From: Promethearchaeota archaeon
GTDB lineage: Archaea; Asgardarchaeota; Lokiarchaeia; Sigyniarchaeales; Promethearchaeaceae
Assembly (NCBI GenBank): GCA_016933055.1
Contig: JAFGBS010000009.1
Coordinates: 323,590-387,589, forward strand
DNA length: 64,000 nucleotides
Direction: 5' to 3'
Part shown: positions 17,662-27,035 of the stretch, piece by piece
How positions within the stretch are numbered: the first letter of the stretch is position 1
How the letters are laid out: each line of letters opens with the position of its first letter
Made by a program: the position numbers and the translations under genes
Notes under the pieces: model-generated
The model's database searches: none
Seen by the model: the letters and a program-made list of their open reading frames with translations, nothing else
What the model was told of the DNA's origin: nothing

Positions 17662-18909
17662 TTATGCATGATCTGCGAGAGATTTTGCTAATATTTCTCC
17701 AATATCCAAAACAGGATCCCCATCATTAAACATGAATCCTTCTTCACATGCGGGACATGCTGAAACGATGTACTCTGCTCCTGTTTCTTTTAATTGGGCC
17801 ACTCTTTGCTTTCCTATGGCATCAGATATTTCAGGATGATGCACATGACTAACTCCGCCTCTGCCACAACACTGGGTGATATCCCCATGTAAATATACTT
17901 CACGAAAATCCAGATCGGGAATCAGAGAAAATATGAACCGTGCATTTTCTATGTCGATTGTACCCATTTTTCCTCTGCTAGAAATACAGGGATCATGATA
18001 GGTGATTGAAAGGGGGACGGACTTTTCAGGTTTGATTTTCCCTTCTTCCAAAAGTTTACGATAAAATTCTACAGAAGTATATACCTTATAATTATGCTTG
18101 CATCCTAGAGTTTTGTAAGTATTACGGATTGAGTTAGTACATGCAGGGCAATCGGTAACTATGATTTTCGCTCCGGCTTTATTAAATAATGCTATATTTT
18201 TCTCTGCGAAATATTTTGCAGAATTTAGGAGGCCTAATGTATGTAAAGGTCCTCCACAGCAAGTTCTTTCATCTGCATACATACAAAAGCGAATACCTGC
18301 CTTTTGGAGGATTTTAATATTCGCTTTTACTGCTGCAGGCTTTTTCTCCGCCATTACACAACCTGTGTAGTAGAACACTTCTGGATTTTCCATATTTACA
18401 TTCAAATCTTCAATCTGAGTGAATGTATCTTGTTCAAATGCTGTTTGTTTCTCCATCACCCTGGCATCAAACTCTTTGACTCCGGGGATATAAATTTCTC
18501 TGTTAATTAAATCCGCTCGGACTTGGGTTAGTAAATCTCCCGTAGAGATGTCCATTGGGCACCAATTTCTACATCCGTCGCAGTTTGTGCACATATATGC
18601 GACTTCTGCCGTATGCAAGTCGGTCATGTCTAAATTTTTCCTCTCCATATGGTAAGAAATACGAGATTTTGTGGCTGGTGCATACATTTCCTTGTGCGTT
18701 ACCCGAAGGGATGGACACTCAAACCTACACATATTGGGACACAAAGCACATTTGAGTAATTCTTTCATATCTACATGAGTTTCCTTCACATAATAGAAAT
18801 CTTTTTCGTGTCGAAATCCTTGAATAGTTTTTTTAATATCCTTAAAAGAACCCGAAAAAAATACTTTCACTATCCATTTATATTTCTTAATTTTAGCTAA
18901 TAATCCCAA
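17662..18909 (-). CDS. Two-CCG-domain Fe-S protein (HdrD/GlcF-like)
   Basis: 415 residues. N-terminal ferredoxin-like cluster ligands in CALCPNMCRFECP and CTNCDGCRNWCP, then two cysteine-rich CCG domains: one ending TCCGGPLH, the other TQCCGRGG, each preceded by a TGC/DPC element. This is the layout of heterodisulfide reductase HdrD, glycolate oxidase GlcF and lactate-utilisation proteins. It passes electrons between an FAD enzyme and an unidentified acceptor. The FAD oxidase gene ends 12 bases upstream, so the two probably make a complex. The start is TTG 18909 behind GGAGAG. Cytoplasmic or peripheral; no membrane helix is seen apart from a weak hydrophobic stretch at the N-terminus. Confidence 0.85.
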   Translation of the reverse strand: MGLLAKIKKYKWIVKVFFSGSFKDIKKTIQGFRHEKDFYYVKETHVDMKELLKCALCPNMCRFECPSLRVTHKEMYAPATKSRISYHMERKNLDMTDLHTAEVAYMCTNCDGCRNWCPMDISTGDLLTQVRADLINREIYIPGVKEFDARVMEKQTAFEQDTFTQIEDLNVNMENPEVFYYTGCVMAEKKPAAVKANIKILQKAGIRFCMYADERTCCGGPLHTLGLLNSAKYFAEKNIALFNKAGAKIIVTDCPACTNSIRNTYKTLGCKHNYKVYTSVEFYRKLLEEGKIKPEKSVPLSITYHDPCISSRGKMGTIDIENARFIFSLIPDLDFREVYLHGDITQCCGRGGVSHVHHPEISDAIGKQRVAQLKETGAEYIVSACPACEEGFMFNDGDPVLDIGEILAKSLADHA

Positions 18910-18921
18910 AATGCAACTCTC

Positions 18922-20382
18922 CTATTCTCGTTCCGGTTCATCATATAATTTTCCAGGATTCATTATGTTGTTAGGATCTATGACATGTTTGATTTTCTTC
19001 ATTAAATCTAATACTGGACCATGTTCGTCTCGCATCCAACGTGCTCTATTTATACCAATACCATGATGATGGGATATCGATCCTCCTGAATTCAGTGTAG
19101 CTATCATAGCTGCATCCCATGCACTATTGTAGAATTCCTCTGGGCTTTTTCCTTCAGGAACAATTCCACTAAATGTAAAGTAAAAACACACACCATTGGG
19201 ATAAAAATGAGAAGCATGACCCGATGCAAGTAATAAACCATCGAGTTTTTTCAATTCATTGATAACGGAGTGATATAAATGAACCGCATCGTCCCACATG
19301 CATGAAATCTCAATTGTGTCTGCAATTTGCCCCTTTGGCATATAAACGGAGGTTTCTTTGACATTAAATCGGGTTTCAAACCAATGATCCACTGGATTTT
19401 TTCCACAATCTGTTCCATTGCATTCCAAGCATGTTTTTCGAATCTCTGAGATTTCAAGCTCAACCAAAGATGAAATGGGTGCCTCGCAGACAAAAATTAC
19501 CATCAGCCTATTTTTTGCTTGTGGTTCATTATAGAAATGCCGTTCAGTTTCCTGTTTATCGTAAATGCGAACAACAGCAGGATAAATTTGCTTTTGTAAA
19601 ATTAACTGAGTAGCCTTTAAACTGTCTTCTATAGCATCAAACGCAAAGGATACACCTTGTTGCTTTTCAGGTAGTGGCCACATTATCATAGTTGCTTGAG
19701 TGACTATACCTAGTGTGCCCTCGGAACTTAAAAATAAACGTTCAATTTGCGGTCCGTTGGATGCACGAGGGTATAATTTTGTATCTATAATTTCTCCATT
19801 AGGGAGAACCACTCGCATACTTAAAACAATATCTTCAATTTTACCGTATTTAGTCGAGAATTGACCTGCTGCTCGATGAGCAATCCAACCTCCTACAGTA
19901 GAAGTATGGAAACTTTGCGGTACATGACCGATAAGAAATCCCTTCTGTTCTAATTGTCTTTCTAGCCATTTACCATTAGCACCAGTTTGTACGGTAACTG
20001 TTAAGTTTTGTTTGTTAACTTCAATTATGTCAGTCATTCTTTTCATATCGAGCATGATCCCCCCGTATACGGGGATGGCTGCGCCTACAACACCTGATCC
20101 CTCTCCATAAGGAACCACAGGTATTTTTTTTCGATTTGCACATATTAATATCCGGGATATTTCTTCCTCATTTTCTGGCCAGACAATAACATGGGGTAAT
20201 CCGGGGACCTTATTTTCCATGATCCAGCGATTTGTAATTAATTGATAGTCTTTTGAATACGCAACAAGATCAGCTTCTTCAGTAGAAACCCAATCGGGTC
20301 CGACAATTTCTGATAATTCAGTAACTAAAGCGTTCAAATCATCAATTTTAACCCGTTTTTTATACACAACATCAAACTTCAT
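18922..20382 (-). CDS. FAD-binding oxidase, alkyl-DHAP-synthase-like
   Basis: 486 residues of the VAO/PCMH flavoprotein family (FAD_binding_4 plus C-terminal oxidase domain). The PP-loop VPYGEGSGVVGA, TSTVGGWIAHRAAGQFSTKYG, SSEGTLGIVTQATM and the C-terminal GGSISHHHGIG read closer to alkyldihydroxyacetonephosphate synthase (AGPS) than to plain glycolate oxidase: AGPS has the same STVGGW, SEGTLG and SHHHG elements. AGPS makes ether lipids with no net redox change, yet this gene sits 12 bases before a CCG Fe-S protein, which suggests a dehydrogenase of a 2-hydroxy acid or similar. Both readings are open. ATG 20382 follows GTGGT. Confidence 0.82.
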   Translation of the reverse strand: MKFDVVYKKRVKIDDLNALVTELSEIVGPDWVSTEEADLVAYSKDYQLITNRWIMENKVPGLPHVIVWPENEEEISRILICANRKKIPVVPYGEGSGVVGAAIPVYGGIMLDMKRMTDIIEVNKQNLTVTVQTGANGKWLERQLEQKGFLIGHVPQSFHTSTVGGWIAHRAAGQFSTKYGKIEDIVLSMRVVLPNGEIIDTKLYPRASNGPQIERLFLSSEGTLGIVTQATMIMWPLPEKQQGVSFAFDAIEDSLKATQLILQKQIYPAVVRIYDKQETERHFYNEPQAKNRLMVIFVCEAPISSLVELEISEIRKTCLECNGTDCGKNPVDHWFETRFNVKETSVYMPKGQIADTIEISCMWDDAVHLYHSVINELKKLDGLLLASGHASHFYPNGVCFYFTFSGIVPEGKSPEEFYNSAWDAAMIATLNSGGSISHHHGIGINRARWMRDEHGPVLDLMKKIKHVIDPNNIMNPGKLYDEPERE

Positions 20383-20514
20383 AGTTGTACCACATTATAA
20401 ATAGATAATCTCACTTGAAAAAGCCAGACGATAAACTTAAACCTATTGGTATCATAATCATCAGAAAAAAGAATTCACAAAGAATAAAATAGCTCTTAAA
20501 ACAAATATTGAGTT

Positions 20515-20874
20515 ATGACTTATCTTGAAGATATTCCCGCATTAATTTATACGATGTTATACACTCATAATAAGGACGGTAGACTCCGTAAAGCTACGGA
20601 ACACAAAAAACTCAGTATTTTATTTGATTTTCCGGACTTTCCTCCCGCAGCTTTATTAAAGATACAAAATGGTAATTATGAAGTCTTAAGTGTAGAAAAT
20701 CCCGAGGGTATCTCGGCGGATGCAATCATAAAAGGGAATTTTGAAGATATTGTCGAGTTATCTGGAGGCTTTGGAAGGGGGATCAGTCTTCTCTTAACGG
20801 GAAAAGTGAAAATAAAAGGGCTTCTAAAAGCGATAACGTTGCTTAAAATCTTGGGGGAAAAGGAGGTGTTGTGA
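20515..20874 (+). CDS. SCP2-like sterol/lipid-binding protein
   Basis: 119 residues with the SCP2 layout: LLKIQNGNYEVL, ISADAIIKGNFEDIVELSGG, LLTGKVKIKGLLKAITLL. SCP2 proteins hold acyl-CoA or other hydrophobic ligands in a tunnel. It directly precedes, and is probably translated with, the UroD-like gene: the stop at 20874 is followed at once by the TTG start. The same kind of domain is fused to the glycyl radical enzyme at 8505-11444. Ligand unknown. The ATG has no visible ribosome-binding site, so a leaderless start is plausible. Confidence 0.75.
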   Translation: MTYLEDIPALIYTMLYTHNKDGRLRKATEHKKLSILFDFPDFPPAALLKIQNGNYEVLSVENPEGISADAIIKGNFEDIVELSGGFGRGISLLLTGKVKIKGLLKAITLLKILGEKEVL

Positions 20875-21996
20875 TTGAGGGAAATTATGACAAGTTATGA
20901 ACGTTCTATTGCTGCAATTGAACATAAATCCGTTGATCGGTTTCCTATTATATCCCTAGGTGTCGATTATGCTTTTTACAATGAATTTATGGAGGAAATT
21001 GGTTTCACACCAGAAGAAGTAAAGCAATATGCAACTGATGGGATATTAACTGGACCTCCTTGGTCACATGGTGTGAATGTAAAATTAGGTGTGGATATCG
21101 ATTGGACTTCTATGAGAGCCAGACAACATTATGATCATGAGACCCATCAAATTCTAGATACATTTGGAGGAATTGATAAAGTTGTGGTGAATGATAGTGG
21201 TATTCCCCATTTGTGGTATGTTAAACCATTCCTTACGTCCAAGGAAAAAATTAAAGACTGGTGGAATTTGGGGAGACCGAAACCTTACACGAACGCTATG
21301 ATCAAACCTTTAGTAAAAATTATGCAGACGCTTATAGATAAATACCAAATGTTAAGTATGATTGGCTTACCAGGTCCATGGGAAAACTTGCATATGTCAA
21401 TTGGAATGGCACAAGTTGCGAAATTTTGTCGAAAAGATCAACGATTTCTCGAGGAGATTTTGGAAAAAAATTTTGAAGTTCAAGGAGATGGTTTGGAGCG
21501 TATAATGAAATTAGGAAATCCTCCCGTTGTCATGTGTGGCGATGACTATGGATTCAATCAAGGTCTCCAAATGCCTATTAAATATTGGAGACAATTTATC
21601 AAGCCCATCTTAAAAAGGTATGTAGAAATCGTACATAGTTATGGATCTAAATTTCTATTACACTCTTGTGGTAGCATAGGAGATATTTTTTCCGACTTAA
21701 TAGAAATCGGAGTGGAGGGTGTGGAATCTCTGCAACCAACGATAAATGATCTTGTGACGCTCAAACACAAATACGGGGATAAAATCGCATTATTAGGAAC
21801 GATAGATGATACTAATCTCTTGGTGAGGGGGACAACCGAGCATGTTTGGAGTGAAGTAACGAATTCAGTTAAGTTATTGGGAAAGGAAAGTGGGTATTTG
21901 CCGGGTGCAACAAATACGCTCCTTAATGCGAAAGTTAGTAATGTGAAGACTATGATTGAAGCAATTCAAAGTATGAATCCTCAATATGTAATTTAA
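20875..21996 (+). CDS. UroD-type methyltransferase-like protein (second copy)
   Basis: 373 residues, UroD superfamily, MtaA-like branch. It starts YERSIAAIEHKSVDRFPI; the zinc-type motif is LLHSCGSIGDIF (His-x-Cys) followed by GVEGVESLQPT. A third Cys as in MtaA is not evident at the C-terminal end (LLGTIDDTNLL). It is only distantly like the copy at 16271. TTG 20875 lies six bases after AGGTG at 20864-20868, the same spacing as in the ATT-start genes; ATG 20887 after GAGGG is the alternative and would remove four residues. Coupled to the SCP2-like gene. Its stop overlaps the converging zinc-ribbon gene by four bases. Confidence 0.78.
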   Translation: MREIMTSYERSIAAIEHKSVDRFPIISLGVDYAFYNEFMEEIGFTPEEVKQYATDGILTGPPWSHGVNVKLGVDIDWTSMRARQHYDHETHQILDTFGGIDKVVVNDSGIPHLWYVKPFLTSKEKIKDWWNLGRPKPYTNAMIKPLVKIMQTLIDKYQMLSMIGLPGPWENLHMSIGMAQVAKFCRKDQRFLEEILEKNFEVQGDGLERIMKLGNPPVVMCGDDYGFNQGLQMPIKYWRQFIKPILKRYVEIVHSYGSKFLLHSCGSIGDIFSDLIEIGVEGVESLQPTINDLVTLKHKYGDKIALLGTIDDTNLLVRGTTEHVWSEVTNSVKLLGKESGYLPGATNTLLNAKVSNVKTMIEAIQSMNPQYVI

Positions 21997-22658
21997 TAAC
22001 GGTATCTCCATTCTTGTCGGCATTTCTTACAATAATATTTTTTCGCGAATGACCCCCTACCGGGATCGGGCATTTCTTGACACTCCATTTTCCCACATTT
22101 CGGGCATTGAATTATTCCATTTTCGGGGTAATCAATTTCTACAACTTGTCTTTGCAAGCTTCTAGGATCGGCTGCATTAAAACTTGCAAGATTGGGGGTA
22201 GGTTCCTCCTCAAATTCAGGTGGTTTTTGGACTAATTCTTTGTATAGTTGAGCTTCGGATGAGACTGATTGAGGATCTACTTCAGATGGTGAGAATAAAC
22301 TGGAGGGTTTAATTAAACCAATATCTTGTTTTTTAGATGTTGAAATAGAAGGGGTGATATTTCTTCCTTGGGATTTTGTAAACGGTTCCAATTTTGCCAT
22401 GGATAATTCATCAAGTTTCTCTACAATGATATTTAATTTTGCAGTTATTGCAGTAAACATAGATTGATAATCGGGTATGGGTGCGCATTCTTCTGGAATT
22501 TGTTTTAGTATCTCTTCCATTTCAAATAATTCATTTTTAAGTTTTGTATTCTCCTCTTGTAATGAGAGGATTTGTTGTTTCAATAGCTCTTTTAAATCAT
22601 TTAGCTTGGCGATCTGTTCATCTTTCGCTTTAATTAAATTTTCCATACCTTTGTCCAA
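21993..22658 (-). CDS. Coiled-coil protein with C-terminal zinc ribbon
   Basis: 221 residues. Residues 1-50 form a clear heptad coiled coil (KDEQIAKLNDLKELLKQQIL). The middle is low-complexity and Pro/Ser-rich. The C-terminus is a zinc ribbon: C185-x2-C188 ... C210-x2-C213, with an extra Cys193. No family recognised. Such coiled-coil/ribbon proteins are often nucleic-acid- or protein-binding adaptors. The start is TTG 22658 or ATG 22646 (four residues on). It converges on the UroD gene with a four-base overlap. 175 bases of noncoding sequence separate it from the next gene on this strand. Confidence 0.6.
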   Translation of the reverse strand: MDKGMENLIKAKDEQIAKLNDLKELLKQQILSLQEENTKLKNELFEMEEILKQIPEECAPIPDYQSMFTAITAKLNIIVEKLDELSMAKLEPFTKSQGRNITPSISTSKKQDIGLIKPSSLFSPSEVDPQSVSSEAQLYKELVQKPPEFEEEPTPNLASFNAADPRSLQRQVVEIDYPENGIIQCPKCGKMECQEMPDPGRGSFAKKYYCKKCRQEWRYRY

Positions 22659-22833
22659 TCCAATTTCACAAGATCATGAATATTATTGATAAAACATAAG
22701 TCCGATAGTGCTAAATAAATTTGTTTAAATTATACCATAATCACTAAAACCATCACAAACTAGATTATCCGCTATATTTCTCTTAATTTGTTCAATTTTA
22801 ATGTAATAGAAAGACAAAAATTAAAAAAAAATC

Positions 22834-24615
22834 TCAGTTATTATTGGTAAACACTTTTCTCTCTTTTAACATCGCCTTGAATATTTTTTCATAATAAATT
22901 TGATTTTTAACTTGAGGTTTATTGATATCCAATGTGACATTGTATAGATAAGCATTTTTTTGGTCATATACTATTGAAGCTCTTACAATATTTCCATCTA
23001 ACTCAAATTCTGCATCAATTGCTCTCCGTGTCAATTCTTCCGTCTCCTCCGTTTCTGCACTTATCATTTCTATTGAATCTAACCATTCATTGAAATTATC
23101 CATATTCAATTTTTCGTCAAAATTTAAAAATACCGATAGTGTATCATCTAATCGTTTTGTCATCCATTGGAGGGTCCTCAAAATCAGAAAAACGAGTCCA
23201 ACCCATAAAATAAGATTTATGCCAAACCATAAAATGACACCCCAAGGACCAGATGGAAGAGATAATCCAAATAACCTTGGAAAAGTTTCTTCAGTAGAAA
23301 AACTATATTCCCCCACAATTAATGCTAGGATCTCAAAAGCTAATGAGCCTGACATAATCACTTCCAATATCTGCATTTTATTTTCTTGACGTTCCGCTGA
23401 TTTGAACATACGACGTTGAATCTGAGCAGTATCTTTTATACCCCGAAAAATCTGTTGAAGGCGTTTTTCTTGGATTACAGATATTTGATTTTGAAGGTTA
23501 GTTACTTCATTTTCTAACCCTTTTATGAGATCAGCAATATCATCAGCGCGTTCCCAATTTGATTGTAAAGTCTCTCTAATTTCCAAAATATCAGAAAATT
23601 GAGATAGATCTTCATTGAAATGTTTCTTGTGTACATTATATTCATCAAATGCATCCTTGATAGAATTTTTTATAAAAGAACTCAATTCAGACATTAACAC
23701 ACATTCTGCTGTAACAGCTGCCAATGTCTCTTGTGCTTTTCCAACTGCACGCGGGTCTGTGTGGAAGTTATTCGTCATCTCTTTTACTTCCTTAATCTCA
23801 TCACTCACACTAAAAAAGAGATTGAAATAATTAGAAATAAACACGCTAACTGAGCGTGCAAAAGCAAATTGCACTAAAATCGGTTCATAATACGATAAAT
23901 CTTTACTTATTAATATAGCTCCTGCGGTTCCGATGAAAACCTTATCTCCGTTTTTTAAATCCTTTGCTTTTTCAATATAATCCAAAATTTGACGCAGTTC
24001 TGATTCCTTTTCTCTCTTATCTAAGTATTCCTCAGCGGTTAAATTCGGTTCCATCGACTCTCCTAAAATCATGAAATATTTTTGGCGATAAAGTGCTCTT
24101 CCATAATAATTAAGATTCAGTAGTTCACGTTGATGTTCAGATAATAAATCATGTAATAGTTTTGATGAATCAAATGCAATATCGGTACTTAAGCGAGGAA
24201 TATAATCTAAATACAGTATATCACTCCTTCCTTGTGCTTCTATTACATCTATCCCACAAATTACTCTACCATATTGGCTGATCGATATTCCTATTTGTTC
24301 TTTTTGGATAATACCTTGCTCTTCCGGATACATTATTTCTGTCACAAAATTAGAATACTCTGAAAGGGAGAATGACAATAATTCAACTTGTGTTTCTATA
24401 GATGAAGTTTCAACAACAGTAGAATTTGGGAGTTTATCGCGATCGGCAGTAATATACGTTTTTTTAATGTCATTAAAAGCATTTAGTTTTGTATTAAATG
24501 CAAACATTTCATTACGATGAAATGGAATATATTCTGAAACTAACAGCTTCAAGTTTCTTATTCCGAGAATTTCGGTAAGGCTATTATCTCGTATATTGTG
24601 TATTTTCTGATTCAT
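22834..24615 (-). CDS. Unknown membrane protein with coiled coil and two TM helices
   Basis: 593 residues from the preferred start. Residues ~1-330 are soluble and unrecognised, ~340-410 is a coiled coil, and two membrane helices lie near 420-440 and 458-485 (WGVILWFGINLILWVGLVFL), with a ~108-residue soluble C-terminus. The N- and C-termini are therefore on the same side. No catalytic motif recognised; the helix-loop-helix end is loosely reminiscent of CorA-like channels but lacks their GMN motif. I prefer ATG 24615 because GGAGGT lies ten bases upstream and the upstream stop is two bases before it; ATG 24633 would add six residues. Forms a two-gene operon with the next entry. Confidence 0.6.
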   Translation of the reverse strand: MNQKIHNIRDNSLTEILGIRNLKLLVSEYIPFHRNEMFAFNTKLNAFNDIKKTYITADRDKLPNSTVVETSSIETQVELLSFSLSEYSNFVTEIMYPEEQGIIQKEQIGISISQYGRVICGIDVIEAQGRSDILYLDYIPRLSTDIAFDSSKLLHDLLSEHQRELLNLNYYGRALYRQKYFMILGESMEPNLTAEEYLDKREKESELRQILDYIEKAKDLKNGDKVFIGTAGAILISKDLSYYEPILVQFAFARSVSVFISNYFNLFFSVSDEIKEVKEMTNNFHTDPRAVGKAQETLAAVTAECVLMSELSSFIKNSIKDAFDEYNVHKKHFNEDLSQFSDILEIRETLQSNWERADDIADLIKGLENEVTNLQNQISVIQEKRLQQIFRGIKDTAQIQRRMFKSAERQENKMQILEVIMSGSLAFEILALIVGEYSFSTEETFPRLFGLSLPSGPWGVILWFGINLILWVGLVFLILRTLQWMTKRLDDTLSVFLNFDEKLNMDNFNEWLDSIEMISAETEETEELTRRAIDAEFELDGNIVRASIVYDQKNAYLYNVTLDINKPQVKNQIYYEKIFKAMLKERKVFTNNN

Positions 24616-24617
24616 AC

Positions 24618-25304
24618 CTATTGTAACCTCCATTCTTCTGGTTCTTTATCATCATTCCTCTCTTTAGCACGTAGGAATATTTTGATGGTTTTTTTATCAT
24701 CGATTTGAAGATATCCGTATTTTTCATCTCGCCTTGCATAGTTAATATAAAAAGGAAATTTTGGAAAATAAGGTTTAGAGGAATAAGATATATCTTCGAT
24801 CGTTGTAATATCAGAATCAGTCCGTGAATTGCATGATTTGCACATCAGATAAATATTATCTTGGGGGTTTTTCTCGTATCGAACACTCAACAACTCATTG
24901 CATTGATTACACCGAATAATTTTATCCATCTTTCTCATGTATTCTTCGGGAATTCCAATTTTAAAGCCCTTTTTAGTCACTCGGTAGGCAGAAATCATTT
25001 TGGAGCTTTGAGAAATCAATTTTAAACATTCCACAAGATCTAATTGTCTGAGATCAACAATATCGTCTTCGGCTTCTTGGCTAATATTAAAAAACATTCG
25101 CCCATTGACCGTATCGACACTCAATGGTGCATAATCATAACCCGTAAATACTTGATCGATAATTCCTTGAAAAATAAAAGTTCGCAATGCCAATTCCTTT
25201 AACCAGACATCTGGATCCTCTAAATTTCTCCCTATATTCGAAAATTGGGAAATCAAGTAAAGTAGTTTTTTCTGGTCATCAGTTAATTCTAATGGAGACA
25301 TCAT
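24618..25304 (-). CDS. Unknown zinc-ribbon protein with winged-helix-like N-terminus
   Basis: 228 residues. Residues 7-120 are helical with a winged-helix feel (LTDDQKKLLYLISQF; RVTKKGFKIG). A zinc ribbon follows: C132-x2-C135 and C155-x2-C158. The remainder is charged. No family recognised. Its stop lies two bases before the preferred start of the membrane protein gene, so the two products are likely to work together. ATG 25304 and 25301 are adjacent; AGG lies upstream. Confidence 0.55.
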   Translation of the reverse strand: MMSPLELTDDQKKLLYLISQFSNIGRNLEDPDVWLKELALRTFIFQGIIDQVFTGYDYAPLSVDTVNGRMFFNISQEAEDDIVDLRQLDLVECLKLISQSSKMISAYRVTKKGFKIGIPEEYMRKMDKIIRCNQCNELLSVRYEKNPQDNIYLMCKSCNSRTDSDITTIEDISYSSKPYFPKFPFYINYARRDEKYGYLQIDDKKTIKIFLRAKERNDDKEPEEWRLQ

Positions 25305-25378
25305 TTACTTGAACCTATTTGTCATAATTGTATTGATGATGGTGTAAAAAAAGATTTGTAAAAAAATAAATCTTGAAT

Positions 25379-26917
25379 CTATTTCACAATACGTACGGCA
25401 TTAACTGCCTTATTCCATCGTATTAATTTCTCCTTTCGTTTTTCGGGATCCATTTTTGGGATAAACTCGGTATAATCTAATTTCAAGGATTTTAATTCCG
25501 TTAGATCTTTCCAAAAACCTACACCGAGACCGGCAAAAAAAGCAGCACCAGTTGCTGTCATATCCGCTTCTGGTGCTCTTTTCACTACAAAGTTTGCAAA
25601 ATCTGCCATTGCTTGAAGTTCGATATCAGATTTACTTACTCCGCCATCTACTTTGATGCTTTTTATTTTTGTATTTGTGTCTTGTTCAATTCCCTTGATG
25701 ATATCATACACGCGCAAGGCTAGCCCTTCCAAAACAGCCCTGGCTACATGACGTCTATGTGTAGTAAGGGAAAGTCCAAAAATTGCTGCCCGACAGGAAA
25801 AATCGAAAATAGGGAACTGAATGCCTGTGGGAGCAGGTACGAATACCACACCTTCTGTATCTTCCGTTTCTGAGGCGAATTCATTTAATACTTTTGGTGT
25901 ATCTGACAATCCAATTCCCTCTCCTAACCAATCAATCAATGTTCCTGCTGTTGCCACTTGTCCTTCTAGCAAATAGGTGGCTTTTCCGTCAATAAACCAT
26001 GCAATGAGAGGATATAATCCCCGTTTGGAAATTTTTGGATTCTCACCTACTGTGACATCCACAAAAATACCCGATCCTTGAGATACTTTAACATCACCTG
26101 GTTCAAAACATTGTTGACCGAACAATGCACACTGTTGATCACCACCTGCAGCATGAATGGGGATCTCTATACCAAATAATGACTTATGGGTCATTCCAAA
26201 CAAGGAATTGGTTTCTAATACTTGGGGAAATCCCTCAATGGGCAAATTAAACATATTACAATATATCTTATTCCATTCCATATCGAATGGATTAAAAAGT
26301 CCCGTGCTTGCGGCATTAGTGTAATCGGTAACATGTGACTTTTTCCCAGTTAGGTTATAAATAAACCATGTGTCCAATGTTCCAAAAATTATTTCCCTCT
26401 TTTTTAACCGATCTCGTAAATCTGGTTGGTTGTCGAGTAACCATTTTAGTCTCACTGTCGCCTGCGCTGGATCAAATTTGAACATAGAGGTGGTTTTCAT
26501 CATAACACTACTACTGATTGCCCCGATAATTTTAGTAATTCCTTTGAGAAACCGCCATTTACCCTTTTCATTCATTTTCTCTGCTGTTTCAACAGAGCGA
26601 ATATCTGCCCAGCTTATAAAATTAGTTACTGGTTTTCCTGTTTCTTTCTCCCATAAACAAAAAGAACCTCGTTGATTGCTGATCCCAATCGCAGCAATAT
26701 CTTCAGCTAAAAATCCTTTATTCAGAACACTTTTTACCACACTCAATAAAGCATTCCATAATTCTTGGGGGTTATCCTCAATTGCGCCCTCTTCAGGATG
26801 TAGAGGATTTGTTTTTTGATATTCTCGGGCTACGATATTCGCATGTTTATCAAATAAAATTGCTCGTATACCAGTAGAACCCGAATCGATACTAAGTATA
26901 TATTTTTTTTCACTCAT
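25379..26917 (-). CDS. glpK: Glycerol kinase / FGGY carbohydrate kinase
   Basis: 512 residues, FGGY family. It starts YILSIDSGSTGIRAILFD (phosphate-1 motif), has EDNPQELW, GISNQRG, an ATP/sugar region AGGDQQCALFGQ, and KVDGGVSKSD plus ATGAAFFAG in the second domain. Glycerol kinase is the best reading (sn-glycerol-3-phosphate from glycerol and ATP), though a short insertion near residues 120-160 (FLKGITKIIGAISSS) is not typical and other polyols cannot be excluded. It could serve archaeal lipid backbone synthesis. ATG 26917 follows GGTG by eight bases. No glycerol-3-phosphate dehydrogenase is adjacent. Confidence 0.82.
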   Translation of the reverse strand: MSEKKYILSIDSGSTGIRAILFDKHANIVAREYQKTNPLHPEEGAIEDNPQELWNALLSVVKSVLNKGFLAEDIAAIGISNQRGSFCLWEKETGKPVTNFISWADIRSVETAEKMNEKGKWRFLKGITKIIGAISSSVMMKTTSMFKFDPAQATVRLKWLLDNQPDLRDRLKKREIIFGTLDTWFIYNLTGKKSHVTDYTNAASTGLFNPFDMEWNKIYCNMFNLPIEGFPQVLETNSLFGMTHKSLFGIEIPIHAAGGDQQCALFGQQCFEPGDVKVSQGSGIFVDVTVGENPKISKRGLYPLIAWFIDGKATYLLEGQVATAGTLIDWLGEGIGLSDTPKVLNEFASETEDTEGVVFVPAPTGIQFPIFDFSCRAAIFGLSLTTHRRHVARAVLEGLALRVYDIIKGIEQDTNTKIKSIKVDGGVSKSDIELQAMADFANFVVKRAPEADMTATGAAFFAGLGVGFWKDLTELKSLKLDYTEFIPKMDPEKRKEKLIRWNKAVNAVRIVK

Positions 26918-27035
26918 TAGAATTACACCATAACATGCTCATCTATACACTAACTATGATGGAATTCTCTATTTAACAGTTCTTATACCCGAAAAAAAAG
27001 AAACAGAAATATTTGCTAATATCTCCATTATATAA

